From NCBI GenBank assembly GCA_015134315.1, contig CP043973.1, positions 151,611 to 215,610 of the forward strand: a stretch of DNA of 64,000 nt. Reading direction: 5' to 3'. The notes below the pieces were generated by a model that was not told the origin of the DNA, did not search any database, and saw nothing but the letters and a program-made list of their open reading frames with translations. Of this stretch, positions 46,594-57,744 are shown piece after piece (the stretch's first letter is position 1; each line of letters starts with the position of its first letter). The position numbers were made by a program, and so were the translations under genes. The DNA comes from Candidatus Stammera capleta. Lineage in GTDB: Bacteria; Pseudomonadota; Gammaproteobacteria; Enterobacterales; Enterobacteriaceae.

Positions 46594-46872
46594 TTATTTT
46601 TTAACTTTTTTATTATTTATAAAATGACCTTTGTAAGTTCTTGTAGGAGAAAATTCACCTAATTTATGACCAACCATTTCTTCTGTAATATAAACAGGTA
46701 TATGATATCTACCATTATGAACAGATATAGTTAATCCTATCATATTAGGTAAAATAGTAGAACGTCTTGATCAAGTTTTTAAAGGTCTTTTATCATTATT
46801 TTCTAGCGCTTTTTTAACTTTATTAAATAAATGAATATCTATAAAAGGACCCTTTTTAAAAGATCTAACCAT
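46594..46872 (-). CDS. rpsS: 30S ribosomal protein S19
   Basis: 92 aa, same as E. coli. [19 protein letters not shown], then [20 protein letters not shown] with TGA Trp, [20 protein letters not shown] and [13 protein letters not shown]. The leader AAGGAATTATGAATTT contains an SD-like AAGGA. S10 operon between rplB and rplV. Confidence 0.96.
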
Positions 46873-46899
46873 AAATTCATAATTCCTTATATAATTAAA

Positions 46900-47724
46900 T
46901 TATTTTTTTATTCTAGATTTAACAATAAATTTTACAGTACGTTTGTTATGTCTAGTTTTTTTTCCTTTACACTTAATTCCAAATGGTGTAACAGGATGTT
47001 TACCAAAATTACGACCTTCACCACCTCCATGAGGATGATCAACAGGATTCATAGCAGTACCTCTCACTGTAGGCCTTGTTCCTAATCAACGAGAACAACC
47101 TGCTTTACCTAAAGTTTTCAACATATGTTCTGAATTACCTACTTCACCTAAAGTAGCTAAACAATTAGAATATATTTTTCTTAATTCACCAGATTTTAAT
47201 CTTAAAGTTGTGTATTTATCATCTCTTACTATTAATTGAGCATATGAACCTGCAGATCTTACTAATTGTCCTCCTTTGCCAATTTTAATTTCTATATTAT
47301 GAACCAAAGAACCTAAAGGAATTTTATGTAAAGGCATACAATTACCAACTTTAATTTCAACATTTTCTCCTGAAATAATTTTATCACCTATCTTTAGATT
47401 TTTAGGATACAAAATATATCTTTTATCACCATCTTTATAAAAAATTAATGCTATAAAAGAAGATCTATTAGGATCATATTCTATTCTATTTACAGTACCT
47501 AAAATATTAAATTTATTTCTTTTAAAATCTATTAATCTATATCTTCTTTTATGTCCACCTCCAATATGTCTTACAGTTATCCTTCCGTAATTATTTCTAC
47601 CTCCAGTTTTTTTTATACCCTTAATTAAAGATTTTAAAGGTTTTCCTTTATATAAAAAATCACATACTACTTTTGTTTTATGTCTCCTTCCGGGAGAAGT
47701 AGACTTATATTTAATTATAGACAT
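46900..47724 (-). CDS. rplB: 50S ribosomal protein L2
   Basis: Peptidyl-transferase-proximal protein. 274 aa (E. coli 273). [16 protein letters not shown] at the start, [20 protein letters not shown] in the OB/SH3 region. The C-terminal [20 protein letters not shown] is perfectly conserved and contains the catalysis-linked His. A TGA codes Trp in [14 protein letters not shown]10 operon. Confidence 0.97.
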
Positions 47725-47746
47725 ATTATATAATTTCCAATAACTT

Positions 47747-48037
47747 TTAAATATTATTAATTTTTAAATTATTTTTTTTAAAATAAATATAAGCTTTTTT
47801 CCAAATTTTAATTTTATTTTTTTTGCTTTTCTTATTTTTAATTACCTCTTTAACAATTAAAGTTCTAATTTTATTAACTTTTATATTATATATAATTTCT
47901 ATAGCTTGTATAATTTTAAATTTATTACAATTCTTATTAACTTTTCATACTATAACATTATTAAATTTAGAAATAAAAGATAATTTTTCTGTCAAATGTT
48001 GTTTAATTAAAATATTATTAAAATTAAATATTTTCAT
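47747..48037 (-). CDS. rplW: 50S ribosomal protein L23
   Basis: Exit-tunnel protein and docking site for trigger factor and SRP. 96 aa (E. coli 100). [20 protein letters not shown], then [20 protein letters not shown] (family KAEIKAAVQKLFEVEVEVV). A TGA and a TGG both code Trp in this one protein ([17 protein letters not shown]). Its first 14 bases overlap the end of rplD. Confidence 0.92.
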
Positions 48038-48647
48038 TTAATAACCTTTTTTCTATTATTTTTATAGAATTTAAATTAAAAACAATACTTTTGTAAGAAA
48101 CTAAATCTATAACATTTATATGAAAAACATCACATACTTTAAAATTATATAAATTACGTGAAGATAATATTAAATTATTATCTAATTTATCTATAATTAA
48201 TAAACATTTATATAATTTAATAAAATTAAAATAATTAATAAAATTTTTAGTTTTAGGTTTATCAATACATATATTATTTAATATATAAATATTATTTTTA
48301 TAATCTTTAAATAATTTAGATAAAATCATTTTAAATGCTAATTTATAAACTTTTTTATTAATTTTAATATTATATTTTTTAGGTTTAGAAGCAAAACATA
48401 CACCACCAGATCTTCAAATCGGACTTCTTATGCAACCTGATCTAGCTCTTCCAGTACCTTTTTGTCTTCACGGTTTTTTTTTAGAACCAGAAACTTCTGA
48501 TCTAGATTTTTGACATACATTTCCTTTTCTTTGATTTTTTTGATAAGATATTATAACTTGATGGACAAGAAAATTATTAAATTTAATACCAAAAACATCA
48601 TTTGATAATAATATTTTTTTATCTGAATCAAACAATTTAATATACAT
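48024..48647 (-). CDS. rplD: 50S ribosomal protein L4
   Basis: Tunnel-constriction protein; in E. coli also the autoregulator of the S10 operon. 207 aa (E. coli 201). The long-loop region is clear: RSEVSGSKKKPWRQKGTGRA and RSGCIRSPIWRSGGVCFASK, with TGA at both Trp. The C-terminal half is poorly conserved but ends with SIKIIEKRL-like sequence. Overlaps rplW by 14 bases; 4 bases separate it from rplC. Confidence 0.93.
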
Positions 48648-48651
48648 TATT

Positions 48652-49281
48652 TTATTTTTTATTATTTTTAACAGTAGACTTTATATATAAAAAACTTTTA
48701 TTATAACCAGGAACAGAGCCTTTTACTAATAAAATTTTTTTATTTAAATCTAAATCTATTATTTTAAGATTTTGTATTGTAACTTTTTCATTTCCTAAAT
48801 GACCACACATTTTTTTACCTTTAAATACTCTACCTGGAGTTTGATTTTGTCCTATAGATCCAGGAACTCTATGAGATAAAGAATTACCATGAGAACTATC
48901 TTGAGATTTAAAATTTCATCTCTTAATAGTTCCTGCAAAACCTTTACCTTTACTATAACCTGTTATATCAACATTATTAATATTTTCAAATAATTTTAAA
49001 CTTAAAGATTGTCCAATTTTATTATGTAAATTTTTTATATATGGTATACTTCATAATCCACCTATACCAGGTTTCAAATTATTATTAACAAAAAATTTTT
49101 TTATAGGTCTAATAACTTTTTTATTATTAACTTTTTCTAAAGTTATTTGTACTTTATTAATATTGTAATTTATTAAAGATATTATATTATTATATATTTT
49201 TATAACAGTAATAGGAATAGATACATTATTTTTATCAAATATTCTAGTCATTCCAATTTTTATACCAATTAAAGCTATCAT
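48652..49281 (-). CDS. rplC: 50S ribosomal protein L3
   Basis: Assembly initiator with a loop reaching the A site. 209 aa, same as E. coli. [20 protein letters not shown] at the start, then [20 protein letters not shown] (TGA Trp), [20 protein letters not shown] and [38 protein letters not shown] is the family ending. The leader has TTAGGTAAA. Confidence 0.96.
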
Positions 49282-49292
49282 ATTATATTTAC

Positions 49293-49604
49293 CTAACCTA
49301 AACTTATTTTAACATCTACCCCTGAAGCTAAATCTAACTTCATTAAAGCATCAACTGTTTTTTCTGTAGGTTTAACTATATCAATTAATCTTTTATGAAT
49401 TCTAATTTCATATTGATCTCTAGCATCTTTATCAACATGAGGAGAAGTCAAAACAGTAAATTTTTTTATTGAAGTAGGTAAAGGAACTGGACCACATATA
49501 CGAGCTCCTGTTTTCTTAGCAGTCTCAACTATTTCTACAGTAGATATATCTATTAATCTATGATCAAAAGATTTTAATCTAATACGAATTCTTTGATTTT
49601 TCAT
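49293..49604 (-). CDS. rpsJ: 30S ribosomal protein S10 (NusE)
   Basis: 30S head protein and NusB partner in antitermination. 103 aa, same as E. coli. [40 protein letters not shown] and the [16 protein letters not shown] block are almost unchanged. First gene of the S10 operon, only 20 bases from tuf, so the str and S10 operons have become adjacent. Confidence 0.97.
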   Translation of the reverse strand: MKNQRIRIRLKSFDHRLIDISTVEIVETAKKTGARICGPVPLPTSIKKFTVLTSPHVDKDARDQYEIRIHKRLIDIVKPTEKTVDALMKLDLASGVDVKISLG

Positions 49605-49624
49605 AATAAATTTAATTTAATTAA

Positions 49625-50809
49625 TTATTTTAATATTTTACTTACTATTCCTGCACCTACAGTACGACCCCCTTCTCTAATAGCAAAACGTAAACCTTCA
49701 TTCATAGCTATAGGACAAAATAATTTAACTAATATTTTTATATTATCACCAGGCATTACCATTTCTACTCCTTTAGGCAATTTTATAGTACCTGTAACAT
49801 CTGTTGTTCTAAAATAGAATTGAGGTCTATAACCATTTAAAAAAGCAGTATGTCTACCACCTTCTTCTTTAGTTAACACATAAACTTCACACTCAAAATT
49901 AGTATGAGGATTAATAGTACCAGGTTTAGATAATACTTGCCCTCTCTCTATTTCTTCTCTTTTTATACCTCTTAATAAAATACCAACATTTTCACCTGCT
50001 CTACCTTCGTCTAACATTTTTCTAAACATCTCTACGCCAGTACATATAGATTTTTTAGTATCTCTTATACCAACTATTTCTACTTCTTCTCCAACTTTTA
50101 TTATACCTCTTTCTATTCTACCAGTTACAACAGTTCCTCTTCCAGATATAGAAAAAATATCTTCAATAGGTAATAAAAAAGATTTATCAACATCTCTTTT
50201 AGGAGATGGTATATAATTATCTAAACAATCAGCTAATTCTAATATTTTATCTTCTCAAATTTTATTTCCTTCTAAAGCTTTTAAAGCTGAACCTCTTATA
50301 ATAGGAGTTTCATCGCCAGGAAATTCATATTTATTTAAAAGATCTCTAATTTCCATTTCAACTAACTCTAACAATTCAATATCATCAACCGCATCGCATT
50401 TATTTAAAAATACAACTATATAAGGAACTCCAACTTGTCTAGCTAATAAAATATGTTCTCTAGTTTGAGGCATAGGTCCGTCAGTAGCGGCAACAACTAA
50501 AATAGCTCCATCCATTTGAGCAGCACCTGTAATCATGTTTTTAATATAATCAGCATGACCTGGACAATCTACATGAGCATAATGTCTATTAGATGTATCA
50601 TATTCAACATGTGATGTATTAATAGTAATACCTCTTTGTTTTTCTTCAGGAGCATTATCTATTTGGTCAAAAGCTTTAGCTTCACCGCCATATTTAGATG
50701 CTAATATAGTTGTTATAGCTGACGTCAAAGTAGTTTTACCATGATCTACATGACCTATTGTACCAACATTTAAATGTAATTTAGAACGTTCAAATTTTTT
50801 TTTAGACAT
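49625..50809 (-). CDS. tuf: Elongation factor Tu
   Basis: GTPase that delivers aminoacyl-tRNA. 394 aa, same as E. coli. G motifs: [34 protein letters not shown], and [25 protein letters not shown] is switch I. The C-terminal end [15 protein letters not shown] is intact. Trp in NKIWEDKI is TGA, splitting the gene under code 11. An AGGA site is nine bases upstream of the ATG. Confidence 0.97.
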
Positions 50810-50821
50810 TTTAATAAATTC

Positions 50822-52951
50822 CTATAAATTATTTTTTCTAATATCTATAATTTTTTTACAAATATATTCCGGAGCTTTTAAATATTTATAAAACTCCATT
50901 GTATATAATGCTCTACCTTGTGTATAAGATCTTAAATCAGTCGCATATCCAAACATTTCAGACAAAGGAACATATGAACTAATTAATTTACCTAATAGTA
51001 TATCACTTATACTATTTATAATACCTCTTCTTTTATTTAAATCACCTATAACATCACCCATATATTTTTCAGGAGTTTCAACTTCTACTTTCATGATAGG
51101 TTCCAATAAAATTGGATTAGCTTTTAAAAAAGCTTTTTTAAATGCAATTGAAGCAGCCATTTTAAATGCTATTTCTGAAGAATCAACATCATGATAAGAA
51201 CCAAAAAATAACCTTATTTTAACATTACAAACAGGGTAACCAGCTAAAGGACCTGATATAAATTGTTCTTTAATACCTTTTTCAATAGCAGATATATATT
51301 CATTAGGTATAACTCCTCCTTTTATATCATTAATAAACAAATAACCATTTTTAGATAAATTTAATTCCGATTTATCTAATGGATATAAATCTATAACAAC
51401 ATGTCCATATTGTCCTCTTCCACCTGTTTGTTTAATATATTTTCCTTCAATATTATTTATTTTATTTAAAATTGTTTCTCTATAAGAAACTTGTGGTTTT
51501 CCTATATTACAGTTAACATTAAATTCCCTTTTCATTCTATCTACAATTATTTCTAAATGCAATTCTCCCATGCCAGAAATTATAGTTTGATTAGATTCAT
51601 TATTATAACAACTTTTAAAAGACGGATCTTCTTTCACTAATCTGGACAAAGCAATAACCATTTTTTCTTGATCTAATTTTGTTTTAGGTTCTAATGAAAT
51701 AGAAATAACAGGTACAGGAAATTCTATTTTTTCTAAAATTATAGGATTATTTATATCACATAAAGTATCTCCAGTAAATACATTTTTTAAACCTATAGCA
51801 GCTGCTATATCACCTGCAAATAATTCTTTAATTTCTTCTTTTTTATTTGCATGCATTTGTACTATTCTTCCTATTCTTTCTTTTTGATTTTTATTAGAAT
51901 TTAAAACAATATCACCTGATTTAATATAACCAGAATATACTCTTAAAAACGTTAAATTACCAACATAAGAATCATTAGCTACTTTAAAAGCTAAAGCACA
52001 AAAATACTCTTTATCACTTATATTTCTTTCAATATTAACCAAATTATTTTTAATATCTAAACCATTAATTTTAAATAAATCTTTAGGATTAGGTAAATAA
52101 TCAATAACACAATCTAATAATAACTGTATACCTTTATTTTTAAAAGCTGATCCACAAGTTACTAGTAAAACTTCATTATTTAATACCTTTTTTCTAAGAG
52201 AATTTTTTATTTCATTAATAGTAAAATTTTCTCCATTTAAATATTTGAACATTAATTCATCTGAAGAGTCTGCTACAAATTCAATTATTTTATTTCTTCA
52301 ATTATAAGTTAATTTTAATAAATTTTTATTTAATTTACTAATATGAAAATTTAAACCATTATTATCGTTTTCTCAAATTATAGATTTCATACTTACTAAA
52401 TCTATCAAACCTTTAAATGAATTTTCTACACCCAAAGGAATTTGTATAGGTATAACTTTAATTTTAAATTTATTTTCAAGTTCATTAATAACTTTAAAAA
52501 AATTAGAACCTAAACGATCCATTTTATTTATAAAAGCTATTCTAGGAACTTTATATCTATTAACTTGATTTCATACAGTTTCTGATTGAGGTTGAACGCC
52601 TCCTACAGCACAATATACCATTATAGCTCCATCCAAAACTCTCATAGATCTTTCAACTTCAATAGTAAAATCTACATGTCCAGGTGTATCAATAATATTA
52701 ATTTTATGATCATTATATTGATTAAATGTTCCTGATCAAAATGTAGTTGTAGAAGCAGAAGTAATTGTTATACCTCTTTCTTGTTCTTGTTCCATTCAAT
52801 CCATAGTTGCAGTTCCATCATGCACTTCACCTATCTTATAATTCACTCCTGTATAATATAAAATACGTTCAGTAATAGTAGTTTTTCCAGCATCTATATG
52901 AGCGCTAATACCAATATTTCTATATCTCGAAATAGGAGTTTTACGTAACAT
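50822..52951 (-). CDS. fusA: Elongation factor G
   Basis: Translocase and ribosome-recycling GTPase. 709 aa (E. coli 704). G domain: [68 protein letters not shown] (Trp TGA) is switch I. Later [16 protein letters not shown] and [37 protein letters not shown] near the end. A strong SD (AGAGGAA) precedes the ATG. Confidence 0.97.
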
Positions 52952-52955
52952 TTAA

Positions 52956-52962
52956 TTCCTCT
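52956..52962 (-). promoter_or_regulatory. Shine-Dalgarno site of fusA
   Basis: AGAGGAA on the minus strand, four bases before the ATG at 52951. It is one of the strongest SD matches in the window. rpsG, tuf and rplQ carry shorter ones (AGAGG, AGGA, AGGA). Together with the intact 16S anti-SD this shows that SD initiation is still used. Confidence 0.7.
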
Positions 52963-52980
52963 TATTATAACAATATAATA

Positions 52981-53451
52981 TTATCATCTATAATGTGCAA
53001 AAGCTTTATTGGCATCTGCTATTCTATGTACTTCATCTCTTTTTTTAATAGATAATCCTCTCTTATTAATAGAATCAAATAATTCATCAGTTAAATTTAA
53101 TATAATATTTCTATTAGATCTATTTCTAGCAGAATATATTATTCAACGCATTGCTAAAGTGTTAGCTCTTATAGGTCTAATTTCAATAGGTATTTGATAT
53201 GTAGTACCTCCTACTCTTCTAGTTTTAATTTCTACTATAGGTTTAACGTTATTAATGGCTATTTCTAACAATTTAATTTTATTATCATTACATTTAGATT
53301 CAAGTAAATCTAAAGATTTATATAATATATTTTCTGCTATAGATTTCTTACCATTTAACATTAATAAATTTATAAATTTACTAACTAATTCAGAATTATA
53401 AACTATATCAGGTAAAATTTTATGTTTATTAAATATACGACGACGAGACAT
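52981..53451 (-). CDS. rpsG: 30S ribosomal protein S7
   Basis: Head assembly initiator and, in E. coli, the str-operon repressor. 156 aa. MSRRRIFNKHKILPDIVYNS, then VKPIVEIKTRRVGGTTYQIP and RPIRANTLAMRWIIYSARNR with TGA Trp. The end is NKAFAHYRW, coded ... AGA TGA TAA; E. coli S7 has the same NKAFAHYRW segment, so the TGA directly before TAA must be Trp. An AGAGG site precedes the ATG. Confidence 0.96.
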
Positions 53452-53470
53452 AAAACCTCTTAATTATTAA

Positions 53471-53842
53471 CTAATTATTCTTTTTAACTCCATATTTAGA
53501 TCTAGAATTTCTTCTATCTTTCACTCCAGTACAATCCAAAGATCCTCTTATAACATGATATCTTACACCAGGTAAATCTTTAACTCTTCCACCTCTTATT
53601 AATACTACAGAATGTTCTTGTAAATTATGACCTTCTCCTGGAATATAAGCTGTAACTTCAATATTATTAGTCAAACGAACTCTACATACTTTTCTTAAAG
53701 CAGAATTAGGTTTTTTAGGTGTAGTAGTATATACTTTAATACATACACCTCTTTTTTGAGGACATTTATCTAATGCAGCAACATTATTTTTTATATTTTT
53801 TATTTTTCTGCATTTACGAACTAATTGATTAATTGTAGTCAT
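53471..53842 (-). CDS. rpsL: 30S ribosomal protein S12
   Basis: Decoding-centre protein. 123 aa (E. coli 124). [60 protein letters not shown] and [20 protein letters not shown]. The decoding loops PKKPNSA and [10 protein letters not shown] are unchanged. First gene of the str-S10-spc-alpha-glyQS block; its promoter must be in the 227-base spacer at 53843-54069. Confidence 0.97.
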   Translation of the reverse strand: MTTINQLVRKCRKIKNIKNNVAALDKCPQKRGVCIKVYTTTPKKPNSALRKVCRVRLTNNIEVTAYIPGEGHNLQEHSVVLIRGGRVKDLPGVRYHVIRGSLDCTGVKDRRNSRSKYGVKKNN

Positions 53843-54069
53843 TTATAAATATTTACCTATCTATTATGAAATATATAAATAATAAAATATAAATTTATAA
53901 AATAAATTTAATAAAATTTATAAAAATTATAATTTATATAAATTTTAAAAAATAATTTATAAATATATATTATATTTTATAAATTTAATTTATAATATAT
54001 AATAAAATTATATAATATATTTTATAAAAAATATTTTTTTTTAATAAAATATTATAAATTTTTATTTAT
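53843..54069. other. Divergent promoter spacer between rpsL and tRNA-Cys
   Basis: 227 bases of nearly pure A/T between the large minus-strand ribosomal block and the plus-strand tRNA pair. It should contain the main ribosomal protein promoter and the tRNA promoter, but no unambiguous -35/-10 can be singled out. Confidence 0.45.
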
Positions 54070-54140
54070 GGCGTGTTAGCAAATTGGTAATGCAGTGGAT
54101 TGCAAACCCACAGAACTCGGTTCAATTCCGAGACACGCCT
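54070..54140 (+). tRNA. tRNA-Cys (anticodon GCA)
   Basis: Acceptor GGCGTGT with ACACGCC, anticodon arm GTGGA-TTGCAAA-CCCAC (its first position mismatched), T-arm CTCGG-TTCAATT-CCGAG, discriminator T as usual for tRNA-Cys. CCA is not encoded. Followed 35 bases on by tRNA-Leu(UAA), as cysT-leuZ in E. coli. Confidence 0.95.
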
Positions 54141-54175
54141 TTTATAAAAACAATTAATAAATATAATTTCACTAA

Positions 54176-54260
54176 GCCCAAGTGGTGAAAAGGTAGACAC
54201 AAGGGACTTAAAATCCCTTAGTTTTTTATAACTGTGCGGGTTCAAATCCCGCCTTGGGTA
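54176..54260 (+). tRNA. tRNA-Leu (anticodon UAA)
   Basis: Class II tRNA of 85 nt: acceptor GCCCAAG with CTTGGGT, anticodon arm AGGGA-CTTAAAA-TCCCT, an extra arm of about 16 nt, T-arm GCGGG-TTCAAAT-CCCGC, discriminator A. The anticodon TAA reads UUA/UUG, the main Leu codons in this genome. Confidence 0.96.
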
Positions 54261-54315
54261 AAATCTATTATAATAATTCAAAATTAACAATTATCGAATT
54301 AAAAATAAAATTTTA

Positions 54316-54747
54316 ATGTCAATTCTAAAATTAATTACCTATCCAAATAAAATATTAAGAAAAAAAACTAATAAAATAATAAAATTTGATAATAAATTAA
54401 ATAAAAATATAAATAATATGTTTGATACTATGAATTATTACAATGGTATAGGATTAGCTTCTAATCAAGTAAATATTAATAAATCTTTAGCTGTAATTAA
54501 TATAAAAAATAATAAATTAATACTAATAAACCCTAAAATAATAAAAAAAAAACAAAAAATTAAAATTAAAGAATCTTGTTTATCAATACCTAATAAAATT
54601 TACATAACAACAAGATATAATTATATCATAATAAAAACAAACAATAACAAAGGAAAAATATTAAAATTAAAATTTAAGGGATTATTATCAATATGCACAC
54701 AACACGAAATAGATCATTTAAAAGGCAAATTAATTATTGATTTTTAA
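54316..54747 (+). CDS. def: Peptide deformylase
   Basis: Removes formyl from nascent N-termini. 143 aa, shorter than E. coli (169) because the C-terminal helix is cut after the active site. The three family motifs are present: GIGLASNQV (GxGLAAxQ), ESCLSIP (EGCLS, here Gly replaced by Ser) and QHEIDHLKGKL (HExxH metal site). It starts MSILKLITYPNKILRKKT. 15 bases upstream of fmt, as in the E. coli def-fmt operon. Confidence 0.94.
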   Translation: MSILKLITYPNKILRKKTNKIIKFDNKLNKNINNMFDTMNYYNGIGLASNQVNINKSLAVINIKNNKLILINPKIIKKKQKIKIKESCLSIPNKIYITTRYNYIIIKTNNNKGKILKLKFKGLLSICTQHEIDHLKGKLIIDF

Positions 54748-54762
54748 AATATTAAAATAAAT

Positions 54763-55692
54763 ATGAATAAACTTAAAATAGTTTTAATAGGAACACAAAA
54801 ATTTGCATATAAACAATTTAAAAAAATAATAAAAAAATATAAAAAAAATATTGTAGCAATTATTACAAAAAAAAAAAATCATTATACTAAAAATCTATCA
54901 ATAAAAAATAATATTAAATTATTTGAAGTCAAAAATAAAGAAGAAATTATAAAATTATTTAAAAAAAAAATTATAAAATCAAATATTGATTTAATATTAA
55001 TAATAGAATTTAGTATCATATTACCAAAATTTATAATTAAAATACCAAAATTAGGATGTTATAATATACATCCCTCTCTATTACCTAAATGAAAAGGACC
55101 TTCTCCAATACAATATACATTATTATCAGGAGATAAAAAAACAGGTATAACTATAATTAAGATAAATAAAAAAATAGACAATGGAAATATAATTTGACAA
55201 AAAAAATGCAATATATCTAAAAATGATAATTATATTTCTTTATATAATAAATTGATTAATTTATCAAAAAAAATAATAAATAAAATAATAAAAAAAATAT
55301 ATTTAAATAAAATTTTAGAATTAAAACAACATATAATATATAAAAAAAATTATACATATAAAATAAAAAAATCAGATGGTATAATAAATTGAAATAATTC
55401 AGCTGAAAAAATAAACAGACAAATAAAAGCATTCTATAAATGGCCTAAAACATTTTTTTATTATAAAAAAAATATAATATTTATATGAAAAATTAAAATA
55501 ATTAAAAATAATAATAAAAAATATAAAATAGGAGAAATAATAGATTATAATAATAAAAATTTTAAAGTACAAACAAGTAATAGAATTATACAAATAATTG
55601 AAATACAATTACAAGATAGAAAAAAAATGAATATCAAACAATTTTTTAATTCTAAACCAAATTTTTTTTTAAAAGGCGATATATTAAAATAA
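54763..55692 (+). CDS. fmt: Methionyl-tRNA formyltransferase
   Basis: Formylates initiator Met-tRNA with 10-formyl-THF. 309 aa (E. coli 315). MNKLKIVLIGTQKFAYKQFK, then the catalytic block CYNIHPSLLPKWKGPSPIQY (family NVHGSLLPRWRGAAPIQ). DKKTGITIIKINKKIDNGNI follows (family TGVTIMQMDVGLDTGDM). The oligonucleotide-binding C-terminal domain has FYKWPKTFFYY. Open only with UGA = Trp. Formyl-THF comes from FolD. Confidence 0.94.
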
Positions 55693-55703
55693 TATTAAAA
55701 TAA

Positions 55704-56438
55704 TTATTTTTTATATAATAATTTATATAAAAATATTCCATTTGAAACAGAAACGTTTAAAGAATTAATATTTAAAATAGGTATTTTTAATAAAATATTG
55801 CATTTTTTTTTAATATTATTTTTAATACCTTTTTCTTCTGAACCTAATATTAAAGATATTTTATTATAATTATTATTAAAATTACTCAACAAACTAATAG
55901 ATTTTAAACATGTTCCAATCACATAAACATTATATTTATATAATAAATCAATTATTTTATATAAATTTTTGCATTCAAAAATATTAATTTTATATATAGA
56001 TCCTGAAGATGTTTTATGAACAATATTATTATAAATTGAAGCAGAATCTTTCTTTGAAATTATTATACAATCAACACCAAAAGCCACTGCAGTTCTTATA
56101 CATGAACCTAAATTATAAGGATTATTAATTCTATCTAATATTAAAATAAAGACAAATTTTTTATTTAATAATTTAATTAAATCATTTTTTTTAAAATTAA
56201 ATATATTATTATTTATAACAGCTAATATTCCTTGATGATTTATGTTTTTATTAGACAAATAATTAAAATAATTTTTATGAACTAAATTAATTTTTATAAA
56301 ATATTTATTTGATAAATATTTTATTTTTTTAAATTTTATATCAAATCTATTATTAACTAAAAATATTTCTTTTATAAATTTATATTTAAATTTAATTAAA
56401 TTTTTAACTACATTTATTCCATAAAAATAATTATTCAT
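55704..56438 (-). CDS. rlmB: 23S rRNA (guanosine-2'-O)-methyltransferase RlmB
   Basis: SpoU-family enzyme for Gm2251 in the P loop. 244 aa from ATG 56438, equal to E. coli (243); an ATG two codons upstream (56444) is an alternative. FYGINVVKNLI at the start. The knotted domain motifs are LDRINNPYNLGSCIRTAVAF, LILGSEEKGI and LNVSVSNGIFLYKL. Its start overlaps the 3' end of hflX by 8 bases, consistent with translational coupling. Confidence 0.93.
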   Translation of the reverse strand: MNNYFYGINVVKNLIKFKYKFIKEIFLVNNRFDIKFKKIKYLSNKYFIKINLVHKNYFNYLSNKNINHQGILAVINNNIFNFKKNDLIKLLNKKFVFILILDRINNPYNLGSCIRTAVAFGVDCIIISKKDSASIYNNIVHKTSSGSIYKINIFECKNLYKIIDLLYKYNVYVIGTCLKSISLLSNFNNNYNKISLILGSEEKGIKNNIKKKCNILLKIPILNINSLNVSVSNGIFLYKLLYKK

Positions 56439-57723
56439 TATCATAAATAATAATATATTTTTTAATAAAAGGATAATTCTTTAAAAAACGATTTAAATCT
56501 AAATTAGTCATATTTAATTCAAAATAATATTTTATACCATCAAAACTATATTCTTTAATAATAAAATTATTTTTATACAAAAAACTATGTATAATTTTTA
56601 GTATACTTAAATTTATACATAATTTACATTTAATATAAAATTTTGAAAAAAAATAATTTATATAATCACATATAAAATTTATTCCTAAATTATATTTAGC
56701 CGATATTAATATTTTTTTTAAATTATAATCTATACTTGGAATAAGATTTTTAATCTTATCTATTTTATTAAAAATTTGTATAATAGGTATATTTTTTTTT
56801 AATATTTTATCTAACATTAAATTAACTATATTAATATTTTCACTAAAATACATATTAGATATATCTATTACGTGTAAAATTAACTTAGAATTATTTATTT
56901 CATTTAAAGTAGATTTAAAAGCTTTTATTATAGTAATAGGTAAATCTTTAATAAAACCAATAGTATCTGATATTAATATTCTTTTAATATTATTATTATA
57001 TTTAATTCTTTTTATATAAGTATCTAAAGTACTAAAAAAAGTATTTGTATTCATTATATTATATTGAGTATTAGTCAATAAATTAAATAAAGTTGATTTA
57101 CCTGAATTAGTATATCCTACTAATGAAACAGTAAAAATATTTGATGCAGATCTTAAAAGTTCACTTTTAGACTTTTGATAATTAATTTTATTTAATTTAA
57201 ATTTTATTAAATTAATTTTTTTTTTTATAATTCTTTTATCTATTTCAATTTGTTTTTCACCTGGACCTGAAATATTTTTAATTCCACCTCTTTGTCTTTC
57301 TAAATGACTTCATCTATTTACTAATCTAGTATTTAAATAATTTAAATATGCTAATTTAATTTGTAATTTACCAAAATAAGTACTGGCTTTATTCTTAAAT
57401 ATATTCAATATAATATTAGTTTTATCTAAAATATTACAATTTAAATAATTATATAAATTTCGTTCTTGAGTTCTTTTTAAAATTACATTTAATAATATAT
57501 AATTAATATTATGTTTTTTAACTAAATTTTTAATTTCTAATAGTTTACCTATATTAATATAATATTTATTATTTGGAATATTAATTAAATATTTTATTAA
57601 TTTAAAAATTATAAAATTAGAAGATATAACCAATTTTTTGAACTCAATAATATCATTTTCCATAATAATATTTCTTTTAGAACTTATAAAAATAGATATA
57701 CATTTATCTATAAATTTTTTCAA
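56431..57723 (-). CDS. hflX: Ribosome-associated GTPase HflX
   Basis: GTPase that splits stalled or heat-damaged 70S ribosomes. 430 aa (E. coli 426). The N-terminal domain is followed by RWSHLERQRGGI (Trp = TGA, the family signature) and ISGPGEKQIEIDKRIIKKK. G domain: LVGYTNSGKSTLFNLLT, then LDTYIKR and SDTIGFIKDLP and FNKIDKI. Directly downstream of miaA, as in gammaproteobacteria, with hfq missing from between them. Confidence 0.94.
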
Positions 57724-57744
57724 ATAAAATTCCTTATAAATATT

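Noticed and set aside
46831-47085. 84-aa frame on the plus strand antisense to rplB and rpsS
   Set aside because: It mirrors the conserved coding of L2 and S19 on the other strand, with no family similarity.
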